A stretch of DNA of 64,000 nt, taken from Lingula anatina (Eukaryota; Brachiopoda; Lingulata; Lingulida; Lingulidae). A model generated the notes under the pieces. It did no database searches, was not told where the DNA came from, and saw nothing but the letters and a program-made list of their open reading frames with translations. A program made the position numbers and the translations under genes. The stretch covers positions 93,645 to 157,644 of the forward strand of contig NW_019775801.1 of NCBI RefSeq assembly GCF_001039355.2, in the 5' to 3' direction. Of this stretch, positions 46,560-58,872 are shown in pieces (position 1 is the stretch's first letter; each line of letters begins with the position of its first letter).

Positions 46560-47470
46560 AGCCAGCAGAAAAATCCGTTCAAACATCATTTTCGGGTAAA
46601 ATTAAACAATGCCTTTTGGTAATTCTCTAAGTTATACAATGTACTACTTGAAACTATATGCTGGCATTTGGCTGGTTTTTGTGACAAAAAATTGACTTTG
46701 TATGCATCTTTAAGCTCTATAAAATGCTATATACTGTACAAGAGTTATCAAAATATGCAAAAAAAAAAAAAAAAAAAAAGGCGAAAAAACATAAGCGTAA
46801 AATGGTCCAATCGAGCAGATTTTCGAATTGACTTGCATTTTCCTAACATTGATCACTCCTGTGATTTTCTAGACAATAGGCCTATTGGTTTTCCTTGAAA
46901 TGTGTTATCAGTGTTGCATATATGCTGACAAAAGAGAAAGCCCAATAAGAGGAAGATATGAGGGGCAAGAAAATATGCAAAGTTCAGTTCATGGTGAAAA
47001 AGACGGCCTCCTATTCAAGTTCAATAGTAACTTTGGGCATTTCTTTGCCAATTTTGGAGATATAAAGGCCAAAAAAACATGCAAAGTACAGTTCATCATG
47101 AAAAGTAGGTCAAAAGTCAACTTCAAGGTCACAGATTACCAGTTTATGACTTCCTATTCAAGTTCAATAGTGACTCTGGGCGTATCGCTGCTATTTTAGG
47201 AGTATTTCACATTTTATTTTCACCACTGAATATTGCGATGTTGTACTTTTTGATATATCGCAACGCCTAAACCGTATCGAAAAAAAAAACAAGGCAGCAA
47301 AGCTGTCAAATATACAGACAAAAAGCAGAAAATAAAAATGCACAAAATAGGACACTTTCAATTCTGATGCAATAATGCATTATGCTTAACTGCATAGGCA
47401 TCATCAGATTTTAATTCTGCGCAACAGTTAATTAGGACGAAAGTAAAATGTGTAACAAGCACAAGACGGA
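46560..47470 (+). repeat. repeats J and K, mixed segment
   Basis: 46560-46720 shares a block with 20370-20540; 46800-46930 and 47290-47470 are J units; 46950-47215 is K (TGCAAAGTTCAGTTCATGG, CAAAAGTCAACTTCAAGGTC). No perfect DR1 site remains here. Confidence 0.75.
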
Positions 47471-47650
47471 GTCCCCATACCTAGATCAATCTAACAGGAT
47501 CGATCCACCTCCAAGGGGTTTCTCACTAAATTGCTTTCGGATTTTGGCACGCCAGCTTCAGTAGGCATGACAGACATATAAGCCACTTACATTGATTCCA
47601 ATTTAGCGAGAACCCCCTCAGAGATAGATCGATCCACAGTTAACAAGATA
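47471..47650. mobile_element. TIR family D, copy 3, diverged
   Basis: Contains AGGATCGATCCACC, TTTCTCACTAAATTGC and, near the far end, AGATAGATCGATCC. Inserted between J units. Confidence 0.65.
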
Positions 47651-47974
47651 GGTTTTGGAAATAAGTATGGGTGATATAATAAGAGTTCAAGTACATATGT
47701 TGAAAATTACAGAATGAAAAAAAGTAAAAATTTCACAAAAAATGCATAAATTCAATAAAAAAATTATAATTCAATACAGCTGTTTTTCTCATTTGAACTG
47801 TATGTCAATCCTAAGAATCATTCTTGTAAGTTAAAAAAAAAATACAGAAAATGTTAAAGAGCTCCTGGTGGATGGGAGTGAAAAGTCACATGTTGAAAAT
47901 GCCAGTTTGAAAAATGAAAATTTTTAAAAGGAAAAAATTTAAAAATATTCCACTAAAGCTGCCAATCAACTTGA

Positions 47975-48200
47975 GGGTTCAAGTTAAGATTATATGTGAC
48001 CTAAATCCAAGAGATGGGGACACAGGTCCTTGCGATCTAGGAGGAGAAGTGGTAACGGTGACTTGTATTTCACGCCATTCTGCGGAGCAGCAGGAGCTGT
48101 CGGAGCTGTACTAGACGGGTCGGGACTAAAACCATGAGTACTGCCAGCGTACACTAGTTAGGAAAAAACTTCTTTTTCAAACTACACTAATGCAAGGACT
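47975..48200 (+). pseudogene. relic of the cysteine-containing exon family
   Basis: The frame at 47988-48065 reads CDLNPRDGDTGPCDLGGE and VVTVTC, clearly related to KCNRNPTDAYAGSCSLGRE...VTC at 36000. Further on, GTCGGGACTAAAACCATG is shared at the nucleotide level with 36117-36133. An in-frame stop after ELSELY breaks it. Placed within a repeat J segment. Confidence 0.55.
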
Positions 48201-48409
48201 GCTTGGACTGACAATAAGCCAGCTAATCTTTGTTGTCCTTATAAGAAGGATGGACAGGCGCCAGTGTCGAAAAAGGCTGCCTTTTCATAACATGTCACAA
48301 TCCGTTTGGAAAAGACGCAAAAACAGCGACCGTAAAATTATTTATGTCGTTACATTTACAGGCATACATAAGTAAATGTAACCACATAAATAACTTTACG
48401 GCTCTTGCG

Positions 48410-49020
48410 CATTGAGTGACCACTACTCTCTCAACATGCACGAATTCAGCCCGTGAGGACCACACGAAATGAGCAAGAATTAAGTACGTGCAACGGGCGC
48501 CTTAATCACGTAGGGCCTACATCGCACGCACCGTAGCCACCCAAGCGCAGTGGGAAAAAAGAATTTCGTCAAGTGTCCCATACGACAAGCGCACGACAGG
48601 CGAACACTAGGCCTATACGTTCGCATGTCGTACGTACTTTTTCCATTTTTTGAGAATTCGTAGACCGCACACAGCGGCTGTTGATCATGTTGAAAAAATT
48701 CTACGTCCTCTCTGCGACCTCCAAAAGTTGCATGATGGACGTGCTCCTCACGCACGAAACCCCACGTTTTCCCCAATTTTTTGGTCGTAGACCAGATGTA
48801 GAGGGGCCGTAGCGATAGTCCGAAGGTTCAATAGTCCGAAGGTTCATTGGTCCGAATGTTCACTATAGAACCTTCGGACCAATGAACCCTTGATTAAAAA
48901 ATCGATAAAAATGTTACCACTTTTCGGACCAATGAACCTTCGGACTAATGAACCTTCGGACTATCGAGACGCCCCCGATGTAGAAGCCCGTACGTTGGGT
49001 TGGGACCCATCAGGCTTAAA
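48410..49020. repeat. GC-richer repeat carrying a younger TIR insertion
   Basis: Composition differs sharply from the surrounding AT-rich DNA. The family A element (48803-48976) sits within it. A 98-codon minus frame (48480-48776) shows no motif. Possible distant relation to 19740-20150. Confidence 0.35.
48803..48976 (-). mobile_element. 174-bp TIR transposon, family A, copy 2
   Basis: Same length and ends as 2043-2216, inverted, flanked by gatgtaga (48795-48802 and 48977-48984). The numbers of 16-bp subterminal units differ from copy 1: two at each end here, versus one and three there. Confidence 0.85.
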
Positions 49021-51705
49021 TGTGCGAGACAGATCTTAAGAAAAACATGTCGGTGCTTCCTACGCATTGTCCAAACATAGAATAGAATATGAGACCTAAA
49101 TATGCATATATGCATGAGTTCAAGATGTAACTTGCTTCTTGAAACGTCATGTTTGCATCTGCGAGGCGCAGCAGAAGGTTACAAACAGAAAGTGATACGT
49201 ATTTGAGTGAAAAATCATGGGGTCTGGTGGCAATTAAAAAAACAACATTTTGCATTGTGTACGGTCTTTATCATGCAGATTCATTTCTTACCTCTAGAAT
49301 TGTTTCAAATTGAGCAACCCGTTATTATTGACGCACCGAATCTGAATAAAAAAACAACCCATTGGTTCTCAATTTTGACACAATCTTGTCGCTTGTCCAA
49401 AGTAAAGACACTTGAGCACCTCTTGCAACTTTTCGAAACGATGGCACCTTTACCGGTAGCTGGGCAGTTGTTAAAGGGACTAATAGTAAAAGGACCAAAG
49501 TCATAGAAACAAAGCCCTGGGCTTATAAGTTTTTATAAAAAATTAAAACAAACTTCCAAAAAGGCCAATTAAAGACGGGGATTAAGTACAGTGTCCAACG
49601 GATGACGCTATAGCGCCAATTTTGGGGAAAAATGCCGTTTTCGGAATTGGGATTTTCTCTATAACCAAGACAGCTATTCAAGTAATTCAAAAGGCCTCAT
49701 AAAGCTGGGTGAAAGCACTTCAGCGCGGTACCAGGGAATTGTCTTAATCTATTTACTTTTGATTTTATCATCTTTTACGTTAAATTACCCCATATTTCAA
49801 TGGGTTATTCACTTCAAAAGACGATAACTTTCAAGCAAACCCCTGACATCATCCTGTAGTCCACATTCCCAACAACAATAGGTGCAACTTTTGTAACGAT
49901 CGGTTGCTCAGATAGTGAGATATACTTGGCAGCGATTCACTTATCTCGTCAATATAGAAAGCTGTTAAAACAGCCAAAAACGTTCACAGGTTGGTTAACA
50001 GAACTTATTAGTCAAATGCTTAGCTGGCAAATTTAAGCTACCTGTTATCGGTTATACGATTAGGTGGAACCATTGCTCATTGTCATCTAAAAATATTTTG
50101 TTTGTGTGCTTTGAAAGGGCAGAAAATCGTGCTTTTGTTACATTTTCCGACCACTCGTTAGGCCTGTAAGCGTGCCGCCATTTTGATTGACAGCTCTGGA
50201 GAGGGCCCTAGCCTAGTGATGCCCAGTAGGGTGTCAAGGATATGTAGAAGGAAGCGCTAACAAAGGCGATTACGTTTAACCGCAATTAAGAGGTGTGAAG
50301 TTGCATTTGAACGTTTCAATGGCTTTTCCTCGGCAATCGAGTAATTTTACCTGAGAGATAAAACTGTCTGTCGAGAGCAAGTGGCCGTCACTTGTGTTAA
50401 TAAGAGTTTTTTGACGGTTAACGCTGCAGGATTATTTTGCACGGCACTTGGTAATCGTCAGATCAACGGAAAAATTGAGTGATTACTTCAGAGCGGTATC
50501 TCTCAAAATGCCAGCTAAGATAAAGGGGAAACGCTCAGTTGCACAAGATTCAGCGGTAAAAGTGGCTGAGAGAAGGCTTTTGCATAAATATTTTATTTTT
50601 ACACACATGACACTTAGATCCTATTTGCGTTTTACCTGCTAGTCTTGACTATTCTCGGGTCTTTTTGTGATTTTCATTTTTGGATACATTTTGAACTCTT
50701 TCTTCACGCTTGATCAGTGATTTTGAAATTGTTTTTCTCCAAACATCGAAAAATGCAAAGCCGCTAACATGCGTTTTTATTTTTATTGTTTTAATCATGC
50801 TGTCAACCCTTGCTTGGATTTCTCTCGTTTGGCCATTCACATCACAATTTTTCGCGTGTCTCTCAAGCTCCATGATATCATATCTTGGAGAATAAAATTT
50901 TATTTTGTCAACATTAGATTTACCTTTTGCAAACGGCGACCAACAATCATTTCCGGTTTCGTAACGTGTCGCAGATGCGCTCGCCGATATACATCGCAAA
51001 AATTAAGAGCTAGGCTAAAAGTATCTTTTTCAGCGTTTTTTTATTTATTTATCGATTTTTCTTTCATTTGTCAATTAATTTAGACGATTCGATTAACTCT
51101 TTCACCCATTTATTAGGTATACAGGAATCAGTCATCCGACTGAACAAATAGGGCCGGTTTTCCCCAACCGCCACGCATAGGTCCTACTCTCTTTCAATAT
51201 TTTCTTTCTTTCCTCTGGAAATGGACTTTTAACACGAACTTTTCTCTTCCCCATAGTGAACTAGCTAGACTTCTTCGCTGCTAAGCTGATGTAAGACTTA
51301 TGACCTATTACCGCACACGTAATCGGCTTATAACTCATTAACTGTGCTCCGACCCCCTCATGGCAACGGCCCTTAGTAACAGAGGCGTGACTTAGTTGTC
51401 AGCCTGACTGGGGCGCGTGCCGGTTGAAAAACTCATCAAAAGACATTTTGCGATGCAAATTTATAAAAATTATTACATCCAACGTTAGATACTTTTTTGA
51501 TTAATATAAACACACAAAAAACTCAAAGACATGATTTTAAGCGTAGTTAACCCTATCACCGGCCTTAAAACCCAGTGATACCCCCATCTTCCCACTGCAC
51601 CACAACATACAGATCTGCAATAATTGCAGCATACTTCAAACTATTAAAAGCAGCAGCTTCAAACTATTAAAATTGAAAGTTGTTCAATATATTTCATGTA
51701 CGTAG
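49020..51705. other. no recognised gene; weak coding hints at 50.4-51.25 kb
   Basis: A minus-strand ATG near 51254 opens a 41-codon basic frame (starting MGKRKVRVKSPF), and a 116-codon basic, coiled-coil-like minus frame covers 50649-50999. A plus frame at 50448-50642 includes KMPAKIKGKRS. Together these look like decayed ORF1-type sequence of a retroelement or an unresolved gene start, but nothing is decisive. Confidence 0.25.
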
Positions 51706-51891
51706 CAGGGGCAGATTAAGGGTCTTTCATATCTTGGTCTTTCAGAAGACAGATTTTCAAGTTTACATTAACGGGTATTTAATTTTTTTTTTTTTTTTTT
51801 TTTTTGGGGGGGGGGGGGTCGGGAGACGGACAAAATGGAGAATAGATCAACAAAGATAAACTGTCAGAAAATATCTCTGGATCCGCCCCCG
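51706..51891. mobile_element. TIR element, CAGGGGC ends, copy 2
   Basis: Left CAGGGGCAGATTAAGG, right GGATCCGCCCCCG (last T changed to C). Flanking pentamers cgtag and cgcag match at four of five positions. Shares internal sequence with 44368-44534 and has gained a T/G homopolymer. Confidence 0.75.
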
Positions 51892-52093
51892 CGCAGAGTA
51901 CATAACTATATACACTTCAATGAAAAAATATATATCCGATGCATTTGTTTTTATATATTTATTTGCTGAATAAACATCTTATGGATATCAACAACCTTGC
52001 GCAAAACGTGGGGTTAAAAAAGGTTTACTTCAGATAATCAAACATTAATGTCTATTTTCAATGTTTCAGGTTTTCTATTTACTTCGATTTCAG

Positions 52094-52189
52094 ATGAAAG
52101 CACCATCGAAATGGACAGGCATTGCCGATTTGTATTATGAAAGGTGGTTCGAGACGCAGATGGCAGAGATAAGACGTCAGCGAGCCTAG
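52094..52189 (+). CDS. candidate short terminal exon
   Basis: After acceptor TTCGATTTCAG the frame reads 31 residues including KWTGIADLYYERWFETQMAE and a basic end before TAG. It looks protein-like, but no partner exon was found and length alone proves nothing. Confidence 0.2.
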   Translation: MKAPSKWTGIADLYYERWFETQMAEIRRQRA

Positions 52190-52499
52190 ACAACCAAGGC
52201 CTAAGCCAAAACATGCGTACAAAGTGCATGTATGGGGAGGTAATGAATTTGTACATGTATACTCACTGTGTTATTTCAGTAGGCCTCTTGTTTAAATTGA
52301 CAGAAAGTACTGAATAGATTAATGTAGAATATACTTATATTTTTCAGTGTGAAGAATAAAGCAAAATTATCACAAGGAAAATGCAATTAAATCCCTTGCT
52401 TCTTGCTGTGTAGTTAATTTCCCTCAGTCTTCGCCTTCCATATTTCATCTAGAGTATTTTTTAGTAATGAGACATTTGTATTCTTTCTTTTATGTCGCA

Positions 52500-52941
52500 G
52501 GAGAGGGGCAACATCGCTAGTAATATTTATAGGCATCATGGATGCAAAGTCCCACGTGATGGAACTCTAAACAGAATATTTGCTGCCATTTTTAAGAAAA
52601 TAATCCCCCTTCATCATAGGTTTCAAAAAGACAACGACCCAAAACACATAAGCAAACTGGCAAAATAATTTATTGCACCACATAATATCAACTGGTTCTA
52701 AAGTCTCCCCTAAAGTCCTGACTTAAACCCCATTGAAACCCTTCGGCCAGAACTCAAACGTTATATCTGCATAAAGTAAACCAACCACCTTAAAGATGAA
52801 TTGGTACAAGGTATGTACACCAATTTTGGAAGACGGGGGCGTCTCAAAATGCATTAAATACACCAATCACATTCACAAAGTAATCCCAAAATTAAATGAA
52901 GTTAATGGCGCCGCCTCTGGCTATCAAACATGGACCTTATA
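52500..52941 (+). pseudogene. Tc1-like transposase relic, C-terminal half
   Basis: Readable pieces in order: HRFQKDNDPKHISKLA (second catalytic Asp region), SPDLNPIETL (the hallmark before the third acidic residue), ELKRYI and HIHKVIPKLNEVNGAASGY, the typical C-terminus. Several stops (for example after KLAK) and a frame slip make it non-functional. The N-terminal DNA-binding half is missing. Confidence 0.9.
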
Positions 52942-54246
52942 GTATTTTTTTCACTTCAGGTGACAGTCCAGGTCCACTTTTATTCTTCTAACAATTTATT
53001 CAGCGCGGCATATTCAACAAACAAAATTTGCCGTAAAGACTCAAGGGACGTCGTCTCGGGATTGGAGCAGCCTTTTTAGCATTGCATTGGGCAATATGAA
53101 ACTTGCGATAACGATACATATGTTTAGTCTTTGACCAAGCAAGACTTGGCGGCTCCAGCTTTACAGCAATCGGAACATTTGTCTTTTTAGTACGTCCTCA
53201 CAGCTGCACTGCCAAGCTAGTGCAGGCCTAGCGAAAATGTCGAACTTTGAAACAATTTGCATTTTATTATCTATTTCTCTTCTATACTGCATTAATTATG
53301 TCATATGGTTAAGGTTCTGCTAATATACAAATTTCATCTTCAGTGCAGAAATCAATGATCATATTGTTATAGTACGTTCACGTGCTGCCCAGCAAATTCT
53401 TATTAAAGGTCAATTTATCTTGACCAATTATTTAATGCCTTTTTTTTCATCTTATTAGGGATGTCGTAAAAGAATGCTCATCTTTGTTGGTCTGGCATTG
53501 AAAAAGAATGTAACCCCCCTCTACCTTCCTCAAAAAGAAAAGGCCAGGGTCAGTCACCCCGCCGCAGCAACCCTGACATCCAACAATTTTTTTCTAATTG
53601 CATGGTAAAACAGAATCCGGCCTCTCCTATATTTTCCAGCATTTTAGGGTAGTTTGTTCACACTCAGTTTCGGCACTTCTTTTGGCACAATTACTTACTT
53701 TTCAAACTCATGGCCACGAACTTTGGTTTTGATATTCACACTTAAATATTTTCCCCATATTTTGGCATTTCTGCAATAACATAAAATTACTTTATTCTCA
53801 TTCCATGCAAATCTCAGTTCAAAATTCTAGTAAGAAAAATTTTATTTGACTGTCTCAGAAATAAAGAGTCAGACCCCTTTATATTTCATTAAATAACTTT
53901 TATTGTATTTACTATCTCTAAACCTTTAAAAAAAGTTATCCTTTTTGATGCTTGTCACCTGATCTTTCCAAATACTGACCACAATAGAAATAAGTATTTG
54001 TATTTTCTTGTAATATGTTATCCATATAAATATCATGTTTGAGATATTTTATGTATAATTAACATTTTAAATATCACAAATCTTATCATAACACAACATA
54101 TGGTTTTAGGCAAAACCTGGATTTTGATATCAGGGCTGCCTCGATAATCAACATTCATGTACCTTAAATCCCTTAGATAGATGCACACAAGAATAAACTC
54201 AAAACATCAGGCCTGACGCAAACTCTCTGGTAAATTTGCCACATAG
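52942..54246. other. non-coding, nothing recognised
   Basis: AT-rich flank between the Tc1 relic and TIR family D copy 4. Confidence 0.4.
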
Positions 54247-54656
54247 GGACCATTCCCACAGATATTTGGATCGACCTATCTCCCTGGGGGAGTCTCACTG
54301 AATTGCTATCAACTTAACCCGCTTAAATGTCTGTTAAGCCCCCTTTACACTGGACGGCGTCCCTTCTGCGTCCAGCAGTTCGGCCCCATTTGAGAGTTAA
54401 AGAATTATAATACTTTACGTGCCGACAACTGGCCGACCATTGAGCATTCATTCTGATACCAAATCAATGCTCGTGCCTCCTTATTAAGACCACAGCGATG
54501 CCAAATTTCATGGTCGCAGAAAGGACGCAGAAAGGACGCCGTCCAGTGTAAAGGGGGTATTACATCTAGTAAAGCTCCTAGGGGGTAGTTATCTTTACTC
54601 CCTAGCTGATTCGGTATGATCCAGATCCAGATGGAGCGATCTAGGCATGGGAACCC
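54247..54656. mobile_element. TIR family D, copy 4, split by a family C element
   Basis: Left half 54247-54338 (AGATATTTGGATCGACC, GGGGGAGTCTCACTGAATTGC) and right half 54558-54656 (AAAGCTCCTAGGGGGTAG, TGGAGCGATCTAGGC) make one element once the insert 54339-54557 is removed. Confidence 0.75.
54339..54557. mobile_element. TIR family C, copy 2, nested
   Basis: Ends CCCCTTTACACTGGACGGCG and CGCCGTCCAGTGTAAAGGGG are a near-perfect inverted pair. The interior is the reverse complement of 935-1132 (GCCGACAACTGGCCGA, CTCAAAT/ATTTGAGAG). Inserted into family D, so younger than that copy. Confidence 0.85.
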
Positions 54657-56136
54657 AGTAATATTTGCTATTAATTTGTAAGAATATAATACTTTCTGGC
54701 AAATTTACTGCAAACGTAAGATTTGCTGCTAATTTGCTAGAATATAAAGACTTTCTTGCAATACATAATAGTGCTGCAATATTGCTGCTTACATTTAATT
54801 TTGCTAGGGGGATTGTCCATCTTTCACTTTTTCTGCATATATGATAATTTCAACACTTAATCAGATAATAAGGCTTTTGTGCATTATATAAATAACAACA
54901 TACATTATGATCCATAACTTGTCCAATTTGCTTGCCATTCAGATCAGAAATACGTGACTCAATATGTTCAATATAAATCCTGAGATAGATGTTTTTTCCT
55001 CTTGGTGTGTCTCCGTCTTTGAATCCCAATAGCACACATCAGAAATACCTGGATTCAAGTAGTCATGAAATTTCATGATTTCTTCGTAAGAAGCAAACCC
55101 TTTGTAAAACTTAACAGCTTCTAGTTCCCTGTAATTTCCCCTTAATTTATTTAATTTGTGGAATTTCCAGTTGGAATGAAAACATGTATTAACTTACACC
55201 TCAAGATAGAAAGTACATAAAATGCATGCAATTTTAAATTGGATTTTATTTCTTTACATCAGAAATTAATACCATACATTGTACATCAGAACAACAAAAT
55301 GGTTACTATAAACAGGTTGCTTGTGACCAAGTCATTTAATTGAGTCTATGACCATTTAGCAATTTGGAGGTGGGGATGTAGACCAAGATGTAACTTGCAA
55401 AGAGTGTATGAGTTTACAATGCACTTAATTCTAATTAAGAGGCTGCACTGTTATTTCAAGCAATTAGTGAAGACAGTTGCATTATCCTGCTTGTCAAGAG
55501 GATTTGTGCCATATAATTTGTAAAAAAAAAAAAAATAATTTCCCTTAGTAATAGTTTACAGACCTTTTAGCCTCTTATTCAAATGAATATGCAATTTATC
55601 AGTTACAAACAAGGAAAAGTAGTTATACTCTAATTCAAGTACAAAATTTGACACTGTGAAATGCATACTGATACACACCTTGAAAACAGGTAGCGTGATT
55701 GGATGTACCAGCAAATTCAGGATCATTCAGTGCCAAGTTGGGTAGGCCTGAACAAACTACTTCCAACTTAATGTCTATAACCATAACGATTAGCTCTCTA
55801 AGCTAACTTAATTTGTGGAATCTACCATTTAATCACCTGTTCTTCTTTTGTATGGTCCACTCTCCCTGTTTATTTTGAATAAGCATGATAAAATTAATGA
55901 CGTGATCTTTTCAATAGGGAAAAACAATTTTCAGATGCTTAACTTTAGAATCACTAAAAATACAACTTTTTTGTAGCATTTGTGGTGATTTCACTGAATA
56001 GAATGGAACTGTATGATAGTCTTTACAGTTTTGTTGCTACCTGCAAAAAATCTAAATTTAAGAATTTATGATTTAAAAATACATAATCATTAGAATTCAG
56101 AATTTTCCCCATTCAAAAGGTTGAGTCGTTGCCGTA
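54657..56136. other. 3' flank of EEF1AKMT1, non-coding
   Basis: AT-rich; the 3'UTR of the minus-strand methyltransferase gene should lie at the right edge. No repeat ends recognised. Confidence 0.4.
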
Positions 56137-56273
56137 TCACGTTTGCTCAAGAACAACAGTTTTGTAGTTTGTGTAACAGCGGAATTCATTTGCCAAATTC
56201 CTTTCATGTTGTGGCATAAAACTGCACACCTCAGCACCAAGGTATTTCTTGACATATTCTTCCATTATTTCAC
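56137..56273 (-). CDS. EEF1AKMT1: eEF1A lysine methyltransferase 1, exon 4 (3' end)
   Basis: Acceptor TTTTTTGCAG precedes GTGAAATAATGG. The exon encodes the C-terminus: GEIMEEYVKKYLGAEVCSF, RNLANEFRCYTNY and a short unconserved tail ending in TGA. NLANEFRCYxNY is a signature of the family. Joined to the other three coding exons it completes a 212-residue protein, about the length of the human enzyme. Confidence 0.9.
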
Positions 56274-56284
56274 CTGCAAAAACA

Positions 56285-56940
56285 CGTAAAACATATGCAG
56301 TAAACAGGGCATCAAAACTGTCAAATGTAAAGAGATAAAGCAAATTATAATGATGAACAAAATAGGAATTATTTAGTGAGATTTAGTAATGTGTTTTCAG
56401 TGTTATCAGTGTTGCAACTTGCACATATGCTGCAAAAAGCAAAAAAAAACAGCATAACTTTTTCAAAAACCGGAATTGTATTCTATGAATATTTATTTAG
56501 TTCCGTAAGTTTGAAGACAAAAGGTAAAATGGTTTTGCACTTATTGTGTTATAGCTGAAAGTGCATGATGATGACAGATGCAGGCGAGGCTATATGTACA
56601 GGCACACCTGTTTCCTGTGAGTTTCAAGACAATAGGCCTATTGGTTTTCCTTGAAAAGTGTTATCAGTTTTGCATATATGCTGAAAAAAGTGGAAAAAAA
56701 AAAAAACAAAAACGGCATAACTTTCCAAAAAAAAGGCTTGATCATGTTGATTTTCAAACACGATCTGTATTTTATGAATGTTCATCAGTTCCATTAATTT
56801 AAAGACAAATAATAAATCATTTTTCACTCAATGTGTTATCGTTGAAAGTGCACTGCAATGGTGATAGCAAAGGTGATGACAGGATTGGTGACTGCTATAT
56901 GTACGGACACATCTGTGTTTGTACATTACAACCTTGCATA
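56285..56940 (+). repeat. repeat J units inside the EEF1AKMT1 intron
   Basis: GGGCATCAAAACTGTCAAAT, TGTTATCAGTGTTGCA, GTGTTATAGCTGAAAGTGCA and ACACATCTGTGTTTGTAC landmarks, in the same order as at 43855-44360 and 46860-46930. Confidence 0.8.
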
Positions 56941-57377
56941 TAAGAATACATCCACTTTAGGGAACATTGTTTGGGCCTTTTTTGGCCATTTTGGTTGAAC
57001 ATACATACTTGTTACCAGTTTAGGGTGCACGGCATTTATATGATTACTAGTACTCAGTATTAAACTAAAATAAGATCTGTGATATTCAGAGGATCAGATG
57101 CACCCTCCTGACAGACTGCAAATAATTCTATATTAATACAATAATTCATGTTTACCAAGGGCAATTGGTCATCAAAGTTCATGTCAAGCCCTGACTGACT
57201 GTACAAATATTTTTGTAAATAAAAATGTACATTTAATCCATTTTCCATTAAATTAAAAATGGCAAAACCAGTTAGTTATTGGGCAATCAGTTAGACATTC
57301 TTCTATCATGAAGATAAATCCTGCGAATATTTAGAAATGGAAACCACAAGTTGCTATGAATTATCAACTTTACAAAC

Positions 57378-57652
57378 CTGTGCATAAGATAACTTTTCCT
57401 TTCCAAATGAATTTGACAGTTTCAGCTGTATTCTTGAGACACCTTTCAGAGAGAAAAGGTGGATCTACTACCACAATGTCAAATGCTTTCTCTAAATCTC
57501 TTGGAATGTCCAAGGGATTTTTGTAGTCATAGAAGATGTACTTGTCTCCATGTATTGCAAATCTTTTGTCATATTCTAATAGTACTGCATCTGATGAAGG
57601 ACTGATCTCTAAGAGCTTCTTAAAGGCAGTTGGAGCACTAAGGAATGCCATC
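57378..57652 (-). CDS. EEF1AKMT1: eEF1A lysine methyltransferase 1, exon 3 (catalytic core)
   Basis: The largest coding exon, bounded by TTTTTCTAG|G and ACAG|GTTTGT. It carries residues 76 to about 167 of the protein: MAFLSAPTAFKKL, EYDKRFAIHGD, FYDYKNPLDIPRDLE, then FDIVVVDPPF with the DPPF motif at residues 139-142, the amino-methyltransferase motif that positions the substrate amine, and KVILCTG. The family (N6AMT2-like) transfers methyl groups from S-adenosylmethionine to a lysine near the eEF1A GTPase domain (Lys79 in human). All motifs are intact. Confidence 0.93.
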
Positions 57653-57743
57653 CTAGAAAAGAAAATTGGAAGTAAGAAAACAGATGTTTTTCTTAATAGC
57701 ATGACACACTGTTATACTTTTATGAAAAGCAAGTAGCCCTTAC

Positions 57744-57826
57744 CTCCCATTCTCACCAGCAACATACTTGGCCTCTTCTGCCAATTTGAAAGCTGTACTG
57801 TCATTATACCAGAACTGACTTAGTTG
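57744..57826 (-). CDS. EEF1AKMT1: eEF1A lysine methyltransferase 1, exon 2
   Basis: Bounded by TTCTTTACAG and GGGAG|GTAAGG. Encodes [19 protein letters not shown] and KYVAGENG, the start of the S-adenosylmethionine-binding fold; QLSQFWY is highly conserved in the family. It begins on a codon boundary after ...EDW of exon 1 and ends two bases into an Arg codon. Confidence 0.92.
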
Positions 57827-58324
57827 CTGTAAAGAAAAGCAAAGTGAAAGGTGAGACAAACTATCTATTATATTATTATTACTTTCTGTCTACGTTACCA
57901 TAATTCAAATCTATGCTTATATATACATCTTGATCTGACAACAAACAACAAAGTTCTCTTTAATTTTATATTGCATTAGAGATACATTTGAGAAAGACAA
58001 CACACTTCTTTTAATTCAATTTTTCATGAATGAACATCAACTTTTGTACAATGTTATCTCACTAGAAAAGCCTTCAAAGAGCACAGACCTCTTCTGAAGC
58101 ATTTTAATTCTCAATATTATCAATGAAACCGTGAATGGATCCCCATGAAAATCTAATCAAGTTTAAGTTACTCTGACCTGTATCTTGATAATTTTATCAT
58201 AATCCACTCAAACTGTTTTAGGTTAGGCTGTTACCTTACTAACAAGGAAAGGCAATAATGTGGTAGTATTAATTAATTAAGAATGTAGCGCATGTATATC
58301 AAGGATATTAAGTATGCTTCATAC

Positions 58325-58468
58325 CCAGTCCTCCTGAGGCATGATATCTGGGTTTCCCATCTGCTGATCATGAAGAGCTGACTGTTCATCATAAAACTGT
58401 TGAAGTATTTTCAAAGTATCAGCTGACAGTTGGGGAATATCATCATCTTCATCAAGATTATCTGCCAT
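58325..58468 (-). CDS. EEF1AKMT1: eEF1A lysine methyltransferase 1, exon 1 (start)
   Basis: The ATG at 58468-58466 is preceded by 23 nt of 5'UTR and an acceptor (AACAAACAG, exon edge 58491). The 48 residues begin acidic (MADNLDEDDDIPQLSADTL), then a helix (KILQQFYDEQ) and a variable segment ending MPQEDW, exactly 144 nt in phase 0. PQLS near the start and EDW/ENW at the end agree with the animal family. An upstream non-coding exon probably ends at a donor at 61683. Confidence 0.92.
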
Positions 58469-58491
58469 TGTCAGTATTTCACCTAGAGTGC

Positions 58492-58840
58492 CTGTTTGTT
58501 ACAAAATGACTAATGCAAATTATTCGATATACAGTTCCATTTAAATGACAATACTAACTGCAGAACAGAGCAGCCATACTGCTACCAGGAATTGCACCAC
58601 CAGCAAGATTAAGCTCATTTTAAATTAAATGGTAGCTATGGATTTACCCTTCTTAGTTGTACAGAAAAAGGCTGCTAAATTATGACTAGTAATTACAACA
58701 GGTTTATCTACTACCTGCTAGTATAAACAGATATTATCAATAAATACGTCCATTTGAAGTAAACAGAAAAATGAAAAATTAAGTGAAAAATATATTCGCC
58801 AATTTTACTTCATCTGAATGAAACTGATAAACCTTTATTT

Positions 58841-58872
<32 letters not shown>

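Noticed and set aside
52038-52256. Minus-strand 72-codon frame
   Set aside because: No motif and it overlaps a better plus-strand exon candidate, itself weak.
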